64,000 nucleotides of DNA from Bradyrhizobium japonicum USDA 6 (GTDB lineage Bacteria > Pseudomonadota > Alphaproteobacteria > Rhizobiales > Xanthobacteraceae): positions 8,115,001-8,179,000 of the forward strand of contig NC_017249.1 in NCBI RefSeq assembly GCF_000284375.1. The letters run 5' to 3'. Shown piece by piece: positions 47,470 through 57,573 of this stretch. The notes below the pieces were generated by a model. That model saw only the letters and a list, made by a program, of their open reading frames with translations. It searched no databases and had not been told where the DNA came from. Positions within the stretch are counted from its first letter, which is position 1. The number at the start of each line of letters is the position of its first letter. Both the position numbers and the translations under genes were made by a program.

Positions 47470-48370
47470 ATGGAGTTTCCGGAGTTGGCTGAGGTGTGGG
47501 CCACGATCTTTCCTGCCGTAGAGAAGGCGGCGGAGGAAGCGGAGCGAAAGTTGCGCGATTTCGTCGCTCAAGTCGGGTAGTAGAAATTTGCGGCGCTCAC
47601 GCGCCGCCGAATTTTCAGACCGGGATGCCGAGCTTCTTCGCCTTGTCGCCCAGATTGTCCTGAATTCCCGCGCCCGGGACATGCATCACGCCAATCGGCA
47701 GCTCGTTGAGCATCGATTTCCGTTGTCAGGGTTGCAACGGCGTCAGTCGATGCCTCCGCGTCAGCCCTTCCAGCGATCTCTCCAGCTCGTCCCGACGCAT
47801 CAGGACGGCGGCGTCCGTATCATTTACGGTTCGGTCGAGCTCTTGAGTTCGTGTTCGTAGCGCTCTGGACACAGCCGGGTCGGTGGCAATCAGCGGGAAC
47901 ACCTGACCCTGCGACCGGGCGATATCCTGACAGGCCATATTGAAGGCCCCTTCGGCTGAAGCGCGGCGATTCTTCGCGGCCTCCATTCCCGCGGCAGCTT
48001 CCTCGCAGCGAGCGCTCGCCGACTGGAACGCGCCAGCAGCAGCGGATTTCGCCTCCCACGCCTTGGCGAGGGTTTCGTGGGCCGTTCGACGACCTTCGTT
48101 AATCCGGGTCCGGTGACTCGCGGTCGCCCCACCGTCAAGAAGTTCAGCTCAGGCGAACGCTTCTCTACCAGTCGACGTTGTTTGGGTTGGGCCGCGCTCT
48201 GCGTCGATTTGCGACCGTGAATGCTCAAACGAGATGGCCGCGACCGCGCCGTCCGGCTCCGTTGCAGCGTCATTTCGAGCTCACCAGCCCGCTCACGCAG
48301 TGCACCGTACTTTTGCGCAACCGCTGAAAGTCTGTCGGCGCAGCCCACCGGGGCGGCGTCAATATGCCGT
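47470..48370 (-). pseudogene. Coiled-coil protein fragment and conjugation-type scrap
   Basis: The minus-strand frame from about 48060 to 47726 reads WEAKSAAAGAFQSASARCEE, AKNRRASAEGAFNMACQDIA, then RTRTQELDRTVNDTDAAVLM and a stop, which is helical and heptad-like. Its N-terminal part is in other frames. Just downstream (47720-47600) the minus strand gives ELPIGVMHVPGAGIQDNLGD then KAKKLGIPV, resembling the end of a SLOG/DUF2493-type protein. Neither is assigned with confidence. Confidence 0.4.
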
Positions 48371-48375
48371 TTGGT

Positions 48376-49050
48376 TGTAGTTCCCGTTTCCCTTAAGCTT
48401 GCGCATAGTCGAGGAAATGCTGGAGGCGCGTGGCACTGTTGACCTATGAAGCCGTGCGCCAGTGGGGACCGAAATTCGGCAAGGCGTTCTCCGATCGGTC
48501 CGCGAGCGCGCTCCCGCTCGCGGTGACAAATGGCATCTGGACGAGATCGTTATCTCGATCGCGGGCGAACAACATTAGCTCTGGCGCGCTGTCGACCAGA
48601 ATGGCTTCGTTCTCGACGTCTTGATCCAGCGCGGAAGAGACTCGCGCGCTGCGCAGCGGCTCAGGAAGAAGCTCTTGAAATCCGCCGGCACGCCGCCGCG
48701 CGTGATGATCACGGACAAGCTTCGTTCGTACGGCGCTGCGAGGGCAAAGACGGGCCTTTGGGTCGAACATCGCCAGCACAAAGTTCTCAACAATCGGGCC
48801 GAGAATTCTCATCAGCCGACGCGACGACGCGAGCGGATCATGATGCGTTTCAACTCCTCCAGGCCCACCGATTTCTGTCAGTTCACGATCAGGTCTCGAA
48901 CCTTTTCCACATCCCCTATCCCGGAGCCCTGACTGCCGACTTCCGTCGTGCTTGGCACGAGCGAGCCTTTGCGACTTGGCGCGAGATCTCCATGACAAGC
49001 GCTATCGCCGAATCTCGAACCTTTGAGAAGCGCCTCCTTCAGCTCAGCGG
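48376..49050 (+). pseudogene. IS6-family transposase remnant (copy B)
   Basis: The parts FPLSLRIVEEMLEARG, YEAVRQWGPKFGKAFSDR, VMITDKLRSYGAARAKTGL, NNRAENSHQPTRRRERIMMR and the C-terminal HDQVSNLFHIPYPG occur in order but in different frames. The sequence is an inverted relative of the copy at 33300-33880. Confidence 0.78.
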
Positions 49051-49307
49051 TCGGTTAAGTTGACGATGCCGTCGCTCGACATTCAGTATGGCACAGGGAT
49101 TGCAGTGATGAAAAAGCGCTCCGGAAGCTGAGCACGGCGAGCCGGTGCCGGGCGATGGATCTATTCTGAGTCGTTACGGAACATGACCATCAGCGGGCAG
49201 AACCCAGGTGCAGCCGGTCGATATCAGGAATCTGGTGATCGGCCACGTCTTCTTTATGTCGTGCCACGTAACTCTGACAGGTAGACAGAAAATTTGGAAC
49301 CCACATT

Positions 49308-49895
49308 ATGCCGGCGGAGTCGGATATCAAATGTGCGAATGCAAACATTCGAACAAGCACCGTCTGGACAATTGTGCTCGGCTTTGCCGCCGATCCATTG
49401 ATGCGGTGGAGTTGGCCTGACGCAAGCCAATATCTTCGGAGCATGCCTCGGTTCGTTAACGCCTCTGGTGGACCAGCATTCGAGCACGGCACAGCATACG
49501 TCACGGAAGGGATCCGCGCCGCAGCCCTGTGGCTGCCGCCTGGCGTGCAGCAAGACGAGTCCGCGTTAGACGAAATAATGGCGCTGTCCCTGAACCCGGC
49601 GATCACCGAAGATATGGCGCTCCTGCGGCAGGAAATGGCCGAACATCATCCGTCCGAGCCGCATTGGTACCTGCCTCTCATCGCGGCCGATCCGAACTGG
49701 GTCGGACAAGGACTTGGCACATTGTTGATGAAATACGCTCTTCAACGATGCGATGAGCAGGGCATTAGCGCCTATCTGGAAAGCTCGAATCCCGATCACA
49801 TCCCCTTTTATCAAAGCCACGGCTTCGAGGTCATTGGCAAAATACAACATGGTTCTTCGCCGCCGCTCACGCCAATGTTGCGAGCAGCCAAATAA
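49308..49895 (+). CDS. GNAT-family N-acetyltransferase
   Basis: The 195-residue protein shows the N-terminal ADPLMRWSWPDASQYLRSMP block seen in one GNAT subgroup. The acetyl-CoA pyrophosphate-binding motif A lies in ADPNWVGQGLGTLLMKYALQ (about residues 130-149), and the C-terminal FYQSHGFEVIG is motif B. The substrate is unknown. The gene is complete, alone between IS6 and HD-GYP fragments, and its ribosome binding site is weak. Confidence 0.85.
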   Translation: MPAESDIKCANANIRTSTVWTIVLGFAADPLMRWSWPDASQYLRSMPRFVNASGGPAFEHGTAYVTEGIRAAALWLPPGVQQDESALDEIMALSLNPAITEDMALLRQEMAEHHPSEPHWYLPLIAADPNWVGQGLGTLLMKYALQRCDEQGISAYLESSNPDHIPFYQSHGFEVIGKIQHGSSPPLTPMLRAAK

Positions 49896-49989
49896 AGCGA
49901 AATTCAAAGCCTGTGTTCGCATTGGCTCACGAGGGCCACCTTTCAGCACTGCTTACGTATTGTCTGCGGCGGCGCTGATTATTTCGCCA

Positions 49990-50157
49990 GCAAGTATTGG
50001 GGCGACTCGGGCTCGCGGCGATGCTCCATGATGTCGGGAAGCTACCATTCCGCTGACGCTGTTCGACAAGCCGGGCCGTCTAAATGAGGAAGACAGCAGA
50101 CTGATCGAGACACATCTGGTCGACGGCTTCGGAAGACTCTGGATGGCGTTAAGTTAA
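49990..50157 (+). pseudogene. HD-GYP domain fragment
   Basis: AMLHDVGKLPF followed after one frame change by PLTLFDKPGRLNEEDSRLIE and THLVDGFG is the HD-to-GYP region of cyclic-di-GMP phosphodiesterases (HDVGK..P, then L.KPG.L...E). Only about 50 codons remain. Confidence 0.6.
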
Positions 50158-50214
50158 CGAATTGGAGCCGCCGAGGGGGTGGTGAGGACCAGCACGCCGA
50201 CCGCCCGGACCCCT

Positions 50215-50425
50215 CTTTATCGCCGCCATCGCTTCCCACCGGAAGTAATCAGCTATGCCGCTTGGTTGTATTCCGGCTTCCTCTCAAGCTTGCGCATGGT
50301 CGAGGACGTGCTGAAGTGCTGGCGGCGCGTGGCATTGGCGTGACCTATGAAATCGTGCGCCAGTAGGACGAAAACTTCGGCAATGCGTTCTCCGATGGAT
50401 CCGCTCGCGCGCTCCCGCTCGTTCA
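50215..50425 (+). pseudogene. IS6-family transposase, N-terminal scrap (copy C)
   Basis: RRHRFPPEVISYAAWLY, then SLRMVEDVL and VTYEIVRQ in shifting frames match the start of the IS6-type transposase also seen at 48376. From 50426 to 50825 I find no gene. Confidence 0.65.
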
Positions 50426-50825
50426 AACGACTGAGAGCATGCACTTGACCGACCGCGACAATCGCGATGATCAAAGCCGGTTGTTGACGCGTCGATTTCG
50501 CTCGCCCGAGGACGAGTACGAAGCAAAGGCGGCGCGCGGTCACGACAGAATTCCGGCGGAGCATTCCGCAGCCCGGTAGAAGGCCCGGGCATCCCGTCTT
50601 ACAAGGAATCGGCAATGAGGCTGCGCGCCGACCATTTCATGCTGCCGCGCACCGTGCGATCTTCACGGCGGTAGATGCGTGCTGCCTCAACGGGCAGCGC
50701 CTCAGCCTCCTCGCTCGAGCGCCAATCGGCAATCGTCAGCTCAAAGATGATGTCGATTGCAGGATCCATCTTGAGGCAGCGCCACAGAGCAACGAAGAAT
50801 ATCCCCGCGGGACTGTTGGGAAGTC

Positions 50826-52571
50826 TTATTGTTCTAGGCCGCGCTCTGCGAGCAGCCGGTGCATGACCTCGCCTTTGATCTCGCCTGCGATTTGGTTTCG
50901 GACTTGGGCTCCGAGCACCCGCTCGGCATCGACGTCGCCCACCAGACCATGTTCGGCCAGTCGCTGATCCAGACGGCTTTGGAACTCTTCGCCCATGGCT
51001 TCGACGAGCCGGTCTTGCATCGCTGCATGTTCGTCTGGAGCGATGCGCCTCAGCACCGTCTCCCAGGGGTGCCAGCGGCTTGCCATGAAGTCGGTGAACT
51101 GGCTTGCTTCCCGCTCCCGGACCAGGTCGAGCGCCTCCGTCGCATCATCCTCGCTTACGTGAGAGACCGCCAGGAAGCGCATGTCAGGGGCGACGTGACT
51201 GAGCTCCAGCGGCTCGCGCAGCCGATGTTGATAGGCCAGGTAGACTTCGATGTCGTCTACGTTCGGGTTGCCGCTGGCGAGCGAGTTGATCCTGTCGCGC
51301 GCGATCTCGTCCAACGCCTCCAAGCGGAAGGCGACACGGCCGCGCTGGATCAGATCGCCAAGCCGATCGTCATATACCCCGTCCTCGACGTCAGCGTTGA
51401 GGCGCGCGGTCTGCATACCATTCCAGTGCAAGGTGACACGATCCTCGCAGCTCGCGTTGGCCTCGGACGCCTGCGCAAAGAACTGCTCGCGCAATGTCGG
51501 ATTGGCGGCCGCCTGCTGCAGATCATCAGCCACTGCCTGCCGAAACTCGTCATTGCCGTAGTTCACGGTCTCTCGTAGCCTCTCCAGGAACTGCGCGTAG
51601 TCCTGGGCGCCTGGCTCATCCGCAAAGTGCTGCCATTTGGCCAGCGTCGCCGGGTCGTCTGCGAGCCATTGCGCGGCAGCCTCATATAGAGATTGCTGCG
51701 CAAGCTGCGGTGGCGCTTCAGCCGTCGCCAGATTAGCGAGGACGTCGTCCGGCAGCGGGTTATCCCCGAACTCGAGGTTCTCCAAATGCGGGTAGCTGAG
51801 ACTAAGATTCGGTACACGCCCCTCAAGAAGATCCTCAGGCAGGCTGGTCAGCCGGTTACCGCTGAGATTGAGCGATTGGAGGGTGCTCGGAAGGGGGGCG
51901 GGGAGGTCGGCCAATTGATTGCTGCTGACATCGAGTTCAATGAGCCCCGATGGGAGGTAGTCGGGGAGGTCGGTCAGCTGATTGCCACTAACCGCGAGCG
52001 AGGTGAGCCTGCTCGGGAGAGCGTCCGGCAGGCTAGTTAGTCGGTTGTCGCTTGCGTTCAGGATCTCGAGCCCAGCCGGAAGGTTGGCCGGCAGACTGGT
52101 CAAGCTGTTATCGGCCACCTCCAGCCGAGAGAGGGTCGCCGGAAGAGCGTCCGGCAAACTAATCAACCGGTTATGGCTAATGAGAAGATGCTGAAGACCG
52201 GGTGGGAAGCTAGCGGGCAGGCTGCTTAGCTCGTTGTGCCTGGCGCGCAGTTCCAGCAATCTTGGCGGCAGGGCGGCGGGCAAAGCGGTCAGGGAGAGGG
52301 AGGACAAATCCAGCGAGTGCGAGCCAGTGTTGTCCGCCCCCCTAATTCGTGCGCGTCCCTGTCGCCGATTCTCGGCTTCGCCCTGCCCCTCTTCGGCCGC
52401 CCAGTTGTCCAGCAACTGCGCGCGCGCGGAGGCCGGGGTCCGATATCCTGTCATGGCTTCGAGCAAATCCGCCACGGCTCGGCTGAAGCCGCTGAGGTAA
52501 CTTTCCTGCTCCCCCTCTTCAGAAGCGGCCGAGGAAGAACCTGCACTCCACTGAGCCTGTCCTGTGTTCAT
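50826..52571 (-). CDS. nopM: NopM-like type III effector, LRR and NEL-type E3 ubiquitin ligase
   Basis: The start chosen is ATG 52571 (MNTGQAQWSAGSSSAASEEG), because GGAG lies six bases before it. The 581-residue protein has a Ser/Gln-rich secretion N-terminus and about nine leucine-rich repeats (LTSLPANLPAGLEILNASDN style, residues 85-270). The NEL domain carries the catalytic Cys in ANASCEDRVTLHWNG (about residue 375, CxD motif). NopM of rhizobia is injected into legume cells, where it ubiquitinates host proteins. It is driven by a tts box about 190 bp upstream and appears intact. An IS66 relic lies further upstream. Confidence 0.9.
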   Translation of the reverse strand: MNTGQAQWSAGSSSAASEEGEQESYLSGFSRAVADLLEAMTGYRTPASARAQLLDNWAAEEGQGEAENRRQGRARIRGADNTGSHSLDLSSLSLTALPAALPPRLLELRARHNELSSLPASFPPGLQHLLISHNRLISLPDALPATLSRLEVADNSLTSLPANLPAGLEILNASDNRLTSLPDALPSRLTSLAVSGNQLTDLPDYLPSGLIELDVSSNQLADLPAPLPSTLQSLNLSGNRLTSLPEDLLEGRVPNLSLSYPHLENLEFGDNPLPDDVLANLATAEAPPQLAQQSLYEAAAQWLADDPATLAKWQHFADEPGAQDYAQFLERLRETVNYGNDEFRQAVADDLQQAAANPTLREQFFAQASEANASCEDRVTLHWNGMQTARLNADVEDGVYDDRLGDLIQRGRVAFRLEALDEIARDRINSLASGNPNVDDIEVYLAYQHRLREPLELSHVAPDMRFLAVSHVSEDDATEALDLVREREASQFTDFMASRWHPWETVLRRIAPDEHAAMQDRLVEAMGEEFQSRLDQRLAEHGLVGDVDAERVLGAQVRNQIAGEIKGEVMHRLLAERGLEQ

Positions 52572-52762
52572 CAATATCTCCATCGCCAAAACAAGAATAC
52601 CCCCGCTCCTCAAGGTCGCGAAGCAGGCCGGGTGTCATGATCATTGTTCACACGAGCCCAAACGCGCAAATGGATCGATACTGCTGCGAGGCTTCCTGCC
52701 ATTTCGTTGACCAGATAAGTCCCGGAGGGCCGTCAACGTGGCAGCGTTCTGCCCTTAGCAGG

Positions 52763-52787
52763 CCTACCTGTCGATAAGCTGACGAAT
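52763..52787 (-). promoter_or_regulatory. tts box of nopM
   Basis: The minus strand reads TTCGTCAGCTTATCGACAGG, matching the core GTCAGCTTCTCGAAAG at all but two positions. It points to nopM and ends about 190 bp before its start, a normal layout for this effector. Confidence 0.7.
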
Positions 52788-52984
52788 GTCGCTGCAGAAC
52801 CCCGGGTCGCCGGTTGCCAGCGGTGACCGAAGCAAGCCCGGTTTGAGGTTGAACCGGTCAAGCTTCGCAAAGACCAGCTTGGCCCCCATTGCCTTGGCAT
52901 GGGCACCGCCAGCGCTTACGCGTTCGGAGCGTCTGCCACTCTTCGTTGCCACGTACTCGGTCGAAGGGTAAGCGGCAAGCTGCG

Positions 52985-53690
52985 GCCGTCAGGCGGCGTG
53001 GTTCCATGGCATAAGCGCGTCGATTTCGCCGCTCGGCCAGCCGTTGGCGATACGCTGAGGCGTTAGGCTGAGCCAGGCGCACGGATCGACGTTATTCATC
53101 TTTGCTGTCTGCAGCAGTGTTGCGATGGTTCGCCCAGGTTCGTCCGCCGCCGTCGCTACCGGCAAAGAGGCTATTCTTTCTCGTAATTGTTTGTGGTCAG
53201 ATGGCGCGTTCAACGATGTTGGAGTCGAGCTCGATGCGAACCATCAGTCTGGAAGCGTTCGAAGATGGCACGGCGCGAGACGGCATAGCGGATTGCCTCA
53301 GCCAGTTTTGATTTTCCGGAAATCCGCCGCAATGTCTGCTGCCAGAGATCGAAGAGATCTGCGACGACCGCTGTGGAGGCTTGCTGGCGCGCGGCAACGC
53401 CTACGTCGGGGCTTTGACCGCGTATGGTCTTCTCGACCTGCCAGAGCTTCGCCATCCGCTCGACCGTCGCCGTTGCAACTTTCAAGCTTCCTGCAACATG
53501 CAGCTCATAGAACTTGCGCCGGCTGTGTGACCAGCAGCCAGCCAAGGTGACGCCATCTCTCTTGCGTGAACAACGGACGTATCCATTTCTTGATCTCTGG
53601 AAGCGACGCCGCCCACAACGCAAGCGTCTCCTCGATCGACGCTGCTGGCGTCCACGACCTCCGAATCATGGTGTCCATAGATTCAGACAT
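52985..53690 (-). pseudogene. IS66-family TnpC transposase, C-terminal remnant
   Basis: Pieces in several frames give GCWSHSRRKFYELH, VEKTIRGQSPDVG, LDSNIVERAIRPQTITRKNS, FAGSDGG and AKMNNVDPCAWL...LMPWN, the ordered C-terminal motifs of IS66 TnpC. N-terminal zinc-finger and most catalytic parts are missing. Confidence 0.8.
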
Positions 53691-54064
53691 CTCCTAAAAA
53701 GGCAACTGTAATGCTAGGATTACCCCTAGGACCTGCAGCGCTCGCGTCCGTCAAACAAGGCGGCCTCAATGGAGGGATACCTTCCATCAGCTGGATGGCT
53801 GGATCATCCGAAGGCTCTGGTCGCGCCGCGGAAGCGGTGGCGGAACGCAGCCTGGAAGGAATATCCGACCGCTCGCAAAGCGCATGGGGTCCTGCTGAAC
53901 GCGCTGCGAGGCGCCTTCGATGGCGCGCAGCCGCGGCCAGCTTGCAACATAGATATCGTTCATCGCCGTCCGCCAGCGGAAGATGTAGTGACTGACGAAG
54001 AAACGCGTCATCACACCGACACGACCGCAACAAGAGCAATGCCGGCATGGGACCAGGAGGTAAC

Positions 54065-54460
54065 CGCATTCCATCCAGAGCGCCCTCCGCTGATGTGATC
54101 GATGGAGGCGAACTTCCGAGCGATATGGTAAGGCTCGTTATAGCTTGTGGAAGCAGTCGCCACGAGGCCGATGTGTTTCGTGCACATTGCAAGGGCCGCC
54201 AGCAACGTGATGGGCTCTAGCTCCACGTTGTTGGAGCTGCGCGCGGCCGCCCCTTTTGGATCATCGTATGAGCGGACCGCAAGCGTATCGGCAAGAAACA
54301 CCGTATCGAACATCGCCTCCTCGGCGATTCGAGCTGCGGTAGCGAAGTGCTGAACCTTCTCGGATGCTGCGGGATCCACATCGGGATGCAACCAAGCTGA
54401 AATGTTGTAGCCGAGGCCTCGAATCGAGGCGCCCAGGCGCATTTGCCTTTTGTCTGCCAT
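54065..54460 (-). pseudogene. LLM-class flavin-dependent monooxygenase, N-terminal fragment
   Basis: The ATG at 54460 starts MADKRQMRLGASIRGLGYNI. It continues with [60 protein letters not shown] and [12 protein letters not shown], the first 130 residues of the NtaA/SnaA/DszA monooxygenases. It then diverges (open frame to 54011) into DNA with no homology, so about two thirds of the protein is missing. Its likely partner, a flavin reductase, is encoded 215 bp upstream on the same strand. Bases 53700-54064 show nothing recognisable. Confidence 0.8.
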
Positions 54461-54675
54461 TTGTCTCTCCAGCCTATGTAAGTTGCATTTATAGTGACCC
54501 CTATGAGGTAGAGGCCATTCCTGTCATGCGGTCTCGGTCGTGGACGGTCGTCCAATTCCTGCAATGCCAAACCAAATTGCGCTCAAGAACCATCTAGGCC
54601 TGCCTGAGTTCGGAAGAGGCGTGCGCTGGCTTCTCGGTACGGGCCGCACCAGACCAACGTAGCCTCTCTTGCAGG

Positions 54676-55746
54676 CTAGAGCGCCGAGTCGGCATCCTCG
54701 AATTTCCGGATGAAAGCCTCCAGAAACTCGCGGACGGCGCTAATTTGCTCTGGACTGAATCCAGAAAGGCATTCCGCTTCGTATCTATCGCCTCGCACCT
54801 GAATCGCGTTCCGTTTGTCGCGCCCAGCCTCTGTCAGAGAGACTCTCTCTTTGAGATCTTGAGTGAGGAGGCCGCGTTCGATTAACTCCGCAACCGCATC
54901 TGCGCAGTCGTCTGGCGCAGCAAAGATCTGCTGAGCCAGGTCGCCGATGGCCTGGCCGGGATTGGCGTAAAGCGCCCACAAAACCCGGCTCTGCAGATAG
55001 TTGACGCCTTCTGCGCGCCGGTGTTTCTCAAAGCGACCAACCTGGAGCCGGGTTGCGTCAAGGAGTAGTTTCGACAATGCCGCCATCGCCCTAGATTCTG
55101 GGCGAGCTGGTGTGACAGGCGCATCAGGCGCGGATTGCAATTGTGGATGAATCTGTGGGACAGCATATTTGCTTTGAACGAACAAAAGCGGCTTGCCCGA
55201 ATAGCGCACGAACCGCTGCACTCGTCCGATAATGATCAAGTGATCGCCACCCTCATAGGTCGCTTCTTGCTCGCATTCGAACAAGGCGACAATTCCCGGC
55301 AGCACGGGACAGCCATTGCTGCCCTTGAACCATTGAAGTCCTGCGAATTTGTCGTCTGTCGAACTTGAAAATTGCTGCGAGACTCCGATCTGGTCTTCCG
55401 CGAGGACATTGATCGTGAAGTGACGCGCCCGCTCAAACATCGAAAAGCTGCGCGAGGAGCGAGCGATGGACCAAAGCACAAGCGGAGGGTTGAGCGACAA
55501 AGACGAAAACGAGCCGATTGTTGTCCCCGCGAGCCGTCCGTCGATCTGCGTGGCGACCACGGTGACGCCCGTTCCGAATTGTCCCAGACTCGTTCGAAAC
55601 GAACGCGGATCGAGCTCTGCGCGCCCATCGTCCAAGACAGAGGGACCTACCAGGGCGTCCTCTACTGCATCTTTTGGGGATGATGCATCCAATGGCGCGG
55701 TCGACGCGGCAATGCCATCCGTTGATTGTGTCACTGAGTTCGCCAT
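54676..55746 (-). CDS. Flavin reductase with fused MarR-type C-terminal domain
   Basis: Residues 45-205 are a flavin-reductase-like split barrel (FRTSLGQFGTGVTVVATQID, GTTIGSFSSLSLNPPLVLWS, FTINVLAEDQ, FECEQEATYEGGDHLIIIGR). Residues 240-350 form a MarR-like winged helix (LQSRVLWALYANPGQAIGDL, ELIERGLLTQDLKERVSLTE). The reductase part would supply FMNH2 to the LLM monooxygenase encoded downstream. The MarR part could sense a substrate or regulate the operon. The gene is complete at 356 residues, while its monooxygenase partner is truncated. The fusion is directly visible; the regulatory role is inference. Confidence 0.85.
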   Translation of the reverse strand: MANSVTQSTDGIAASTAPLDASSPKDAVEDALVGPSVLDDGRAELDPRSFRTSLGQFGTGVTVVATQIDGRLAGTTIGSFSSLSLNPPLVLWSIARSSRSFSMFERARHFTINVLAEDQIGVSQQFSSSTDDKFAGLQWFKGSNGCPVLPGIVALFECEQEATYEGGDHLIIIGRVQRFVRYSGKPLLFVQSKYAVPQIHPQLQSAPDAPVTPARPESRAMAALSKLLLDATRLQVGRFEKHRRAEGVNYLQSRVLWALYANPGQAIGDLAQQIFAAPDDCADAVAELIERGLLTQDLKERVSLTEAGRDKRNAIQVRGDRYEAECLSGFSPEQISAVREFLEAFIRKFEDADSAL

Positions 55747-56490
55747 GCCAGCTAATGCTCGTTGATGTGGATTGTAATGGTTATTCTGCCATCGATAAGG
55801 TGGACCGAGCGCGCCCGCGCGGGTGGGACGACGAATGGCAGCGGTAGTGAACTCGTCGCCGTCTTAATCATTGAACGGCGTGCCAGGTCGACTGAACGAT
55901 GAAGTGATGTCGGCCTAGTCATGACATTCGTTCTTCCTGAAGGGACGCAAAACTCATTGACCGTTCAGCGGCGTTTATGCCGACGGGCGTCGCTTCGGCC
56001 GGGATCACTCAAGTGCGAGCCCAATATTCGAAAATCACTATAGATTGCTGGAGAGCGGATTCGCAGCGAACCGCGCGCGAACATCGAAGATAAGCAGCAA
56101 AAAGCACACAGATCGCGCAGAATCGCGCCGCCGTATTGCGGGTCGCGAAGGTCGAGGTATTTGCGCACTGTTCCGTGTACACGTGGTGATCTTGTGAGTC
56201 TTGCAGCCTCATCGGATCGCGCAATATGTCGGCTCGCTTACTTGCGAGGCCCGACGAACACCTACATCGTAACGACGTCTGGCACGAACGCCCCGGAGGG
56301 CTGCGGTCGGAGGCGCACGCACAGAAGGCGCGAGCGCCGCGGCCGAGCCAAAATCGAGCCTCTTGCCGCCGCAAGCGCCCTAGCCAGAGCAACGTGGGTT
56401 ACAACGAGATGCTCTGCTGCGGACGACACTCGCGCTCCTCGTCAACGTCCATTATCGGCAAACGTTTGACCCCACCCGAAGCGGGGGATG
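55747..56490. other. Stretch without a recognisable gene
   Basis: Short frames such as minus 55965-56168, minus 56009-56392 and plus 56161-56469 have irregular, Arg- and Ser-rich composition and no motif. The segment next to 55746 should hold the promoter of the flavin reductase gene, but no clear -35/-10 was picked out. Confidence 0.4.
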
Positions 56491-57573
56491 CTATCTGACA
56501 CCGACGGACGCCATGGTCATTCGGCAGAGATCAGTAATGTCGTAGACCGGTAGATCCACGATTTGGCGGATTGCCGTTGCCACCATCGGAAAGCCCGCGC
56601 ACTCGAACAGGATAGCCGCGATCTCTGGATGCTTGGCTCGAAGCCGCGCGACGCAGCCCGTGACATCCTGCTCCATTCCGACCACGTCGATTGGTGGCGC
56701 CGGCTGCTTCATCTCGTCATGCCAGAACTTGCCGCCTTCGATGCCGCCTACCACGATTCGCGCCCGCTCTCTCGGATCATGAACTCCGAGGAGGTCTTCA
56801 CCGCAATGAGATGAATCATAGGTGAGGACGGCGATTTTGGCGGCCGCTGGGAACTGCCGGAGCAACGCTGGTAACAGGAGCAGGCTCGACATAACCACAG
56901 GTACGTTCACTGAAGCGGCCACGGCTGCCTGATGCCGGATAGAGAAGCCACAAGTCGAGGTAATCGCGACAGCGCCTCGGTGCACAAGTCGCCGGGCCGC
57001 AGCGATGAAGGCCGGTTCAAGTGCAGGATCACCGCGCACAACATTTTCAACCCAGGCCCTGGCAACGGTTTCCGCGAGGACAGGAAAATGGAACGTAGCA
57101 GTCGGATTGAGCAGCGACCCAGGCCATGCCTCCGGCGGAGGCGCGTCCGGCAAATCGCCGCGTTCGAGGTTGAGGATTCCCAGATAGGGGGGCTTTGCGA
57201 TCTCATTGAGGGAGCGTAGCCGCAACCTGAAGCCGAATTCACCTAATAAAGGCTGCCTTGGTGCCGAAACTCTGCAGTGAAGTGCGGCTCGCGCAAGGGT
57301 TGGTTCATCTGCGATCTCAAAACACGGACCAGGCGGAGCGAGTTGAATCATGACCGAATAGGCCGGGTTTGCTCGCCCACCTTTGAACCGGTGGCCGGGT
57401 CCATTACTGGCGAGGGTATCCTTGCCCAAGCAGACAAATGATGTCGAGATCTTTACGCGCAGGAAAGCGCCCCTCGACGCCGTGGCCTCCTTGTGGCGGG
57501 CAATCTCATGAAGCGATGCATTCGGGCAGCCTTGCGGCAACGCGTCGGCCCCAGGCCCTTGAGAGGCGGTCAA
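56491..57573 (-). CDS. Asp/Glu racemase-like protein with extra N-terminal sequence
   Basis: The last 240 residues closely match the protein at 62810-63529: PYLGILNLERGDLPDAP, ENVVRGDPALEPAFIAAARR, AITSTCGFSIRHQAAV, VLTYDSSHCGEDLLG and AILFECAGFPMVA. The two Cys blocks (STCGF and FECAG) fit the two-cysteine Asp/Glu/hydantoin racemase superfamily. The first 115 residues have no counterpart. The true start may be a TTG near 57226, or the native start may be lost. The substrate is unknown. Confidence 0.7.
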   Translation of the reverse strand: MTASQGPGADALPQGCPNASLHEIARHKEATASRGAFLRVKISTSFVCLGKDTLASNGPGHRFKGGRANPAYSVMIQLAPPGPCFEIADEPTLARAALHCRVSAPRQPLLGEFGFRLRLRSLNEIAKPPYLGILNLERGDLPDAPPPEAWPGSLLNPTATFHFPVLAETVARAWVENVVRGDPALEPAFIAAARRLVHRGAVAITSTCGFSIRHQAAVAASVNVPVVMSSLLLLPALLRQFPAAAKIAVLTYDSSHCGEDLLGVHDPRERARIVVGGIEGGKFWHDEMKQPAPPIDVVGMEQDVTGCVARLRAKHPEIAAILFECAGFPMVATAIRQIVDLPVYDITDLCRMTMASVGVR

